From NCBI GenBank assembly GCA_037954325.1, contig JBBMNZ010000029.1:11815001-11879000 (forward strand): DNA of 64,000 bases. The letters run 5' to 3'. Source of the stretch: Fistularia commersonii. Its lineage: Eukaryota > Chordata > Actinopteri > Syngnathiformes > Fistulariidae. Each line of letters opens with the position of its first letter. Position 1 is the first letter of the stretch. The position numbers and the translations under genes are program-made. The notes beneath the pieces were generated by a model, which saw nothing but the letters and a program-made list of their open reading frames with translations, was not told the origin of the DNA and did no database searches. This document shows positions 57,941 to 64,000 of the stretch, one piece after another.

Positions 57941-58857
57941 ATAAGAGGAACTTTTTGTTTCTATAACTGGGCTTAATTCTTGGAATCCACCCTCATATTT
58001 GTGGAAATTTGATCTCTGCAATGAACCCATCATGGATGAACCATGAGCAGTAGGCTGCAAAAGGAGCAGTTAGGGCTTCAGTGTCTTGCTCAACAACACA
58101 TGGGAGGAGCTGGGAATCCAACCAGGAATGTTCGGTTCCAGATGACTGCTCTACCTCCTGCGCCTTGCCGCCCCCATAACCTCTTACCCGCTGTTCTCAT
58201 AACCTCTCAATTCACTTCATACGGCTTTAGTGATTTGGCTTAATGAATATTACTGTAATAATTTGTTAATGACTAATAGCATGTTGATAATGATTGAATG
58301 TGAATGTAAAGCTGCACAGGATACGGGGAGTAGAGATAAAGAAGGTGGAGGATCAACCACTCATTTTTTTCCATCTCATTCAGATTGTTGGTGATTTTTG
58401 GTCAAAAACTCCAGGGACTTTTAATAAGAGTGGATTACTCCCCCTTGGTTTTTCTGTCAGACAAATGCCGCTGCTCTCCTACCTTCTGTTTTGTGTCAGG
58501 GTACTTCTCACCAAGACTTGTTTTGACAAGCCCCATACATCAGCCTCAGTCATCTGACATCAGTCAAGGTTTTATATCACTGGTTAGAGAGTAACAATCA
58601 ATGAAGCTCATATTTTATTTGCTGCTTGAAATTGTCAGGTGAAGCAGACATTGTTTTTGGTTACACCACTATCATTGCAGTCCTGTATCATTTTATCTTG
58701 TCTTAACAGAGACAGTCTATTATGTTTTACATGTGAATGTGAATGCTTGTAGCCCCTTGAGTTACCTTTCTTTCGTAAACCAAATAATTTTGATAAAGGT
58801 TTAAGCTTCACAGAGAAAAGACTTATGTTGAACTTATAAAAATATAATTCCGTAAGG
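57941..58857. other. No gene seen
   Basis: The gag region of the - strand provirus would be expected here but nothing was recognised. Confidence 0.45.
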
Positions 58858-59050
58858 CAGGGGTCCACAAACTTTTTCCTGCGAGGGACAAATAACATTT
58901 CCCTTCCCTGACGGGGGGCCGGGCCAGTTTGTAACAAAAAGTGTGACGATCGCAGACGTGTCTAAACGTAAATATGTATTGTTTTACAGAAAGCCACACA
59001 TAACCAAAAATGAACCCTTTCTGGGATCCTGACAGGAGAAAAAAATCTGA
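58858..59050. mobile_element. hAT-like terminus, one end only
   Basis: CAGGGGTCCACAAACTTTTT at 58858-58877 followed by GGGGGCCGGGCCAG near 58914 resembles a hAT-type non-autonomous end. The partner end was not found. Confidence 0.45.
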
Positions 59051-59266
59051 AAATAAATAATAACATTATCAATTAAATAAATAACACTATTTATCAAATA
59101 AATAATAACCAAATAACCCTCTTCAAGTTTTTCACAGAAATAAAGACCAAGGAACATTAACTTTCTTGTAGACACAACTGTTTGCAGCTCTCATATCAAA
59201 TTCACTGTGAAAACCAGAAAGCAAGCAGGCTATGAAACTGATCCGATACCAACACAACACATTTCA

Positions 59267-60066
59267 CTACCAGTATGGTTGTAAAACAAATTTTATCCCA
59301 GTAGATGTCAGTGGGGCTGATAGGCAAACTGCAGAGGGTCCAGCATCGATTTCCCCCTTGGCCTCAGGTAGGCTAATACTGGTCTCTCCAGATCCTTCAT
59401 CACATGAAATGTGAGGGTAACTGGACCAATAGTCTTCTGATGGTAACAACTTCTTGGGCACAGGAACGAGGCAGGACGTCTTCCACAGCACTGGTACTTT
59501 CTCCTGGCCAAGGCTCAGGTTGTAAAGGTGTCTCAGTAACAGGGATAGCTTGCTGGCACAGGTCTTCAGAATCCTGGGGGAGATGCTATCAGGACCTGCG
59601 GTCTTGAGCTGATGGAATCTCTCCAACTGTCTCCTGAACTGGTCTGTGGTCACAGACACAGGGGGGCCGGGAACGATAACCACAGTGGATTGAAAGGGGT
59701 GGTGCGCAGGGATATTGGATCCTCAGCTTGGCCTCCTCCTTCCTCCTGTAAATGTTCCTGCACAACCTCAGCATGACTTCATGCTGCAGTTCTTCTTGTT
59801 CAGCAGTTCCTTCAGGTCTCTGGTAATCAACTGCTTGTTGTTGAGGTAGCAGTGTACCGTTTGGGCTGGTAGGATGGTATGTTCACAGAATGTGATGTAT
59901 TCTGTGCTGCTGTCCACCATATTTTTCTGTCTGGGTCAGTTGCCCTAAAGCAGTCCTGTAATGCATTAGAAGCCCCTTCTGTCCAATTCCTCACTATCCT
60001 TGTGTGAACACGCTGCTTCTGCACACAGGAACATAATTAGGGGTTAACAGAACTAGCTTGTGATCT
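59267..60066 (-). pseudogene. Rex1/L2-like LINE RT region, part 1
   Basis: The - strand frame 59267-59683 has LKTAGPDSISPRILKTCASKL, VPVLWKTSCLVPVPKK and SAVCLSAP in shifted frames, the first RT blocks of the same LINE type as 47480-48320. Upstream, 59589-60024 holds the basic linker to the endonuclease. Motif A and C are not present because the copy ends near 59267. Confidence 0.75.
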
Positions 60067-60074
60067 GATCTGTC
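60067..60074. repeat. 8-bp target-site duplication, left
   Basis: GATCTGTC, identical to 61340-61347. Confidence 0.9.
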
Positions 60075-60544
60075 CAGTGGTGGGCTGTCAGGGCCTGCAA
60101 GGCTTTCTCTGTTGGCCTAAAAAATATCTGGATCAAAAATGTTGAATATATTATGTCCATGAATACTTATTAAATAATTCCAAATGGTCTGTTCACTTCC
60201 TTGGCCTTTTTTCTGTTTGTGCCACTTCTAGACAAGTATTTTCATATTAAGGCATTTAACCAATCATATTTCAGCCATAATCTGCTGCCAGGCAGGATCA
60301 AAGTCAGGGCCTGCACAACCCCTTTACGCAAAAAATAAGTGTTGATGATGCTGTTGCTTCAACCAATCGGATTTTGAGTTGGCAACATCAAAGCCTCGTA
60401 GCAGGCTACAGCAACATCAGCATATTCACACTCTATGATTGCATAGTTAAAGAGTGGACAAGTGTATTAGGGAGGAGAAGCTGCTAGCGGGCTGTGAACA
60501 GAAATATAGTTGTGCTTGTTTAATATTGGTTTTGTCAACCCGCA

Positions 60545-60895
60545 ATGGCTACAGGAGGAGAGGAAATGGATTTAGTTACTAATATATTGTTAAAGCGATT
60601 TTCTTTTTGAAGAAAAGCTGGACATAGTAAAGATAGGTTGGGCAACTCCTAAGCTAGCGAACCTGTCACAACCAGGAAAAGGATTTATCCAACATTTTCA
60701 AGCCAGGAACTATGACCGGTACCCCTGGCTCACAGGCTCCGAGGTACACTGCAAATTGTATTGCTGGGAGTGCTTGGAACTGAAGCTCACGGATAATCTG
60801 TACGACAGAATAATTGAACTCTTTTTGAGGAAAGAAAGGAGGACGGATTTTTCTACAAATGATCAGAATTTTTGGAGAATAAAATGCTGCTAGAA
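60545..60895 (+). pseudogene. hAT transposase N-terminus, TTF-type zinc finger
   Basis: A start ATG at 60545 is followed by MATGGEEMDLVTN, then after a frameshift by KLDIVKIGWATPKLANLSQPGKGF and RYPWLTGSEVHCKLYCWECLE, with CWEC at 60762-60773. This is the TTF-type zinc finger that binds the element's ends in ZMYM-like hAT transposases. A stop follows at about 60890, and the RNase H-like catalytic domain and dimerisation domain are missing. Confidence 0.7.
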
Positions 60896-60989
60896 CCCTA
60901 AATAATAACGAAAGTTTATAAGATTATTATTGGTGCTTTTATGTGTCGCAGCTGTTTGATATAAAGGCATTTATTGTGGCTATTGTCAG

Positions 60990-61125
60990 TTTTTGTGGCT
61001 CCTGCTACGGGACCAGACTTTGTGTATTCCAATTTCATTCAAAAAACGTCATAATGATCAGGAACTGATCAAGCAAGAATGGTTTATTCAAAGTCAGGAA
61101 ATCCACTTACGAGATATCCCGGGCC
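60990..61125 (-). mobile_element. Fragment of the ERV LTR end, reverse orientation
   Basis: Words such as TTGTGGCTCC, GGACCAGACTTTGTGT, ACTGATCAAGCAAGAATGG and TTATTCAAAGTCAGGAA match the reverse complement of 4553-4680. The LTR edge CCACA corresponds to TGTGG at 60995. It is inside the hAT element. Confidence 0.75.
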
Positions 61126-61339
61126 AGAGATATCGTCATCAGAGATATTGTCGTCATGTGATGCTCTCCTGCGGGCGAATTTTGACACTACATGAGTTAT
61201 CTATCTGCGATGCATCTCTCTTCATCCTGCATTTCTGCATAATATAATATTTTTTTACAGCCATAAACTAATAATTGGGGGGTGGATGGATTCGGAGCAC
61301 CACTGAAGGCCTAGGTATATAATGCACGGCCCGCCACTG

Positions 61340-61347
61340 GATCTGTC
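61340..61347. repeat. 8-bp target-site duplication, right
   Basis: GATCTGTC, identical to 60067-60074. Confidence 0.9.
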
Positions 61348-61770
61348 AAGGGGAGGTTTGGAAAGTGGCGCTGTATACATCTTTGGTATTGGCATACAGT
61401 AGATCCATTGCTTTATTTTCACGTGCAAGGAAGCATGATTAAAGTCTCTACTAATGACCAAGAATATGTCCGGGTGCTTGGCCATTAGAGCAGCAGTGAT
61501 GGAGCTGATGATGTCATGTGCAATCACGGCATCCACTGATGGAGGGATGTTAATGGTAACCACAATGGTTGACAGGAACTCCTGTGGCAGATAATATAAC
61601 CGCGATCTGACAACCAGAAGTTCAACGTCCTGGGTACAGGGACGCGCACGTATCCAGGATTACACCACCTCTTGTTCACACACAGTATTACCCCTCTTCT
61701 TGCTGCTGTCACTCTTAAAGCCAGTTACCACAATGTTGTCGTCCAGGATGTGCGAGCACAGTCAGAGTTC
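61348..61770 (-). pseudogene. Rex1/L2-like LINE endonuclease region, part 2
   Basis: The - strand frame contains RRGVILCVNKRWCNPG, followed in other frames by VTINIPPSVDAVIAHDII and KHPDIFLVISRDFNHASL. The pattern fits an APE-type endonuclease (strand with SRDFNH, where a GDFN motif is usual). It is the 5' part of the LINE whose RT lies at 59267-60066; the hAT element separates them. Confidence 0.7.
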
Positions 61771-64000
61771 TGTGAAGCAAAGAGCACTACTGGGAGAAAA
61801 TAAAAAAAAAACTTGGTGCATTCATAGCTCCAAGGTTATGGACCAGGAACAGATGCAGAAAAATTCTGAAATGTATCTAATATATATTTATTCATTTTCT
61901 CATTCGATTCCAATATTTCTAATATCTTGATCTGTTTGTGATATGTGTTTTTGAAAATGTCCAAATCCCAAATAAAAACTTAATTTGAAAATAATATCCT
62001 TCTTTGAAATGTATGTAATGACTAAAAAGGTGAAAAGAATTGTCCATTCACAATTTATTTACCTACTTATTTACTTGTTGAATATAGCCACATCTACAGT
62101 AAAATGCCTCAGTTTATTACTTAAATATTTACATTTTAAGTTTTTGAGGTTCTGCTACTTCTGGTGCCTTTGGTTATTTGTGTAGGACTGTGTGTTAACT
62201 GAACAGGCGTCAGACTACAGTCGGGTTGGTGAAGCGTGCCTTACTCCTATCTACCAAGCAGATAATTCATTAGGATGGATCGATTATAGCCTCTCGTATA
62301 ATGATCTCTCCTGTATGTCTCACTTATTTGTCTGTGGTGGGAGGGGTTGTGTTGGTATTAACATGCTGGAAATGTAATAGTCTTATCACTTGACGATGAT
62401 AAACATTGCTAAAGATTACCATGCTTATAGGCACAACCTGGCACAAACACAGAGAAACACAAACAGCATGTGTGACCCCCTTCTTACATCCCTCAGGTGC
62501 TTTTTCACACTAAATATCCAGAACAAAGTGGCTTTGTGAGCAAGCCAACCCTGATTACAATTATGAGACACATTTGTCAAATAATTTCTGAGTGCCATGA
62601 AATATACTAGTTCAGCAAGAAACCTCCTGTTTTTTATAGCAACAGACAAAGGGCAGCATTTTTGATCTATGGCTTGCTGCGGAAGGTATTTAAAGAAAGT
62701 TTAAAGGTCAGCGTTCATATTTTTGATTGTTGTCAAAACATATGGCCCCTTTCATAGCCAAGGTGCAATATAATTTCCTGCTCCACTCATTTGGGGTCTG
62801 GACAAACAACGTGTGCCAGAACCAAGTATATACTTTACTGGCAGGGAGGTGAAAACAATGGAAAGTCTGGATTAAAAAGTCCCTTGTCCAATGAAAGAAG
62901 CACCAAAGGGGTCGGGCTAGCCACAATTGTATTAAAAAAAGCCAGCGAAGGTAGACTACTGAGGTTTATGTTGCCCTTAAATTTTCATCCAAAGAATCTT
63001 CCATCCATTACTGTAGTCATGACACTTCGCCTCAATTGCAGCAACCAAACAGTATGGGTCATTCCCATAAAGCAACATCACTATCCATCTGCTGACACAA
63101 AAATGTTTAAATTAACAATTAAAAGCAATTTTATCACTTATTCACCATTCAGACTCTTACCTGGTGATAAGAATCACTTTACTTTTCCAAATGGTATTTT
63201 TTTACCAGTTGTTTTTTATTCAATTTGTTACTGTTGGTAGTTGAAAAAGGGGACACCTACCCCACCCTCTGCGACCGGACCGAACTAGATGGGTGCTCGT
63301 AGTTTGACAATTTTTTGCACCTGATTGTGAACTGCAGTACCTCTTGGCATAGAATGTTGAGAGTCTGATATGGGCTTTTTGTGACTCTCTGTGTATCAAA
63401 GGGGAATATGTTAAGGAGCGGGCTAGTGGGCTAGTGTCACTTGCTTCACAAATGGTATGCAGATCTTTGACATGCAGTATTGCAAGAATATGTACCAAAA
63501 AACCTTGCAGTTTCATCCTTTCTTAATTGTAGTCTGCAGCTTGTTTGTCATCTTTGCTTATCATCTTGTGCTGCCACAGTAAGCAGTTCAGTCAGTCACT
63601 CAGGCAGGGGGCTGTCAGAAGAGATCCTCTGGGATGATCGAAGGAGAAGGTCTTTGTCTGTAATGTTTCAGGTGCTGGCAAATCGTTGCTAATGACTCAG
63701 AGGAGCAGTGCAAGTGTATGACAGCTCGGTATGGTTCCACACAATGTTAACTGTTTTTGAGTACTGCAGAAGATTGACAGTATTTTGGGACATTAATAAA
63801 TACTCGCTAAATGACCAGTAATAATTATAGGTTTATTTTTTTGCTCGCTTGTTTGGTTATTTGTTTGTTTGTTTGTCTGTATATTTTGTACATGCTGTCA
63901 CTATAAACAGCAAAACAGCTGCAGTGTGACACACTGATTAATGAGCCGTGACATTATTATCAGTTGTAAACCCTGTGACTGAAACTGCATGTCATTGCTA
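61771..64000. other. No gene seen
   Basis: AT-rich to the end of the window. An A-run at 61798-61811 and TTTG-type runs near 63850-63880 are the only simple features. Confidence 0.55.

Larger units (their letters stand above)
60075..61339 (+). mobile_element. hAT element with perfect 8-bp duplication
   Basis: The ends CAGTGGTGGGC (60075-60085) and GCCCGCCACTG (61329-61339) are inverted hAT termini; both flanks are GATCTGTC. The element is 1265 bp. It starts a transposase at about 60545 but lacks the catalytic part, so it is a deleted, non-autonomous copy. It carries a reverse-oriented fragment of the LTR found at 3935-4680. It interrupts the - strand LINE at 59267-61770. Confidence 0.9.

Noticed and set aside
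1..64000. tRNA, rRNA and snRNA genes
   Set aside because: No cloverleaf or conserved RNA words were seen apart from the tRNA-derived SINE head.

Overview
The window looks like intergenic or intronic DNA of a ray-finned (teleost) fish. It is AT-rich, has long (TG)n microsatellites, and carries a transposon mix typical of fish: RTE-type, L2-type and Rex1/L2-like LINEs, a DANA/Mermaid-like SINE, a Tc1-like transposon, several hAT elements, a Penelope-like fragment, Ty3/gypsy fragments, and two old retrovirus-like proviruses. I found no host protein-coding gene, no tRNA or rRNA gene and no CRISPR array. Every reading frame I could recognise belongs to a mobile element, and almost all are broken.

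Layout. 1-4680: 3' part of a degenerate endogenous retrovirus on the + strand (gag, zinc knuckle, protease, RT, integrase, tail of env, 3' LTR). 4965-8310: a candidate solo LTR, then a three-level nest in which a solo LTR (6921-7484, 5-bp duplication) sits in a TA-flanked inverted-repeat element (6723-8130), which itself sits in an older repeat. 10.15-12.05 kb: LINE pieces and a SINE. 15.0-15.6 kb: Ty3/gypsy integrase relic. 17778-18190: solo LTR with a perfect 5-bp duplication. 19.07-21.65 kb: long but internally deleted RTE copy. 22.8-23.55 kb: L2 3' end. 28.2-30.6 kb: two RTE pieces. 33.4-36.1 kb: Penelope-like endonuclease relic beside a 1.77-kb imperfect inverted repeat whose spacer holds a 184-bp solo LTR. 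39-44.25 kb: RTE fragment split by a hAT MITE, a Rex1/L2-like 3' end, and a Tc1-like transposon with both ends. 46.6-50.5 kb: several LINE, gypsy and hAT relics. 50.5-57.9 kb: a second provirus on the - strand, split by a nearly complete RTE (51916-55089, 22-bp duplication) and by a solo LTR (56907-57281). 59.27-61.77 kb: a - strand LINE split by a hAT element (60075-61339) with a perfect 8-bp duplication.

The elements do not work together as a pathway. They form a layered record of insertions whose order can often be read from target-site duplications. The parts I think most deserve a second look are the long inverted repeat at 34326-36091 (possible hairpin RNA, mirrored CTCF-like motifs, LTR in its spacer), the nested insertions whose junctions restore an older sequence or frame, and the nearly complete RTE copy. 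All family names come from reading motifs by eye and were not checked against a database.
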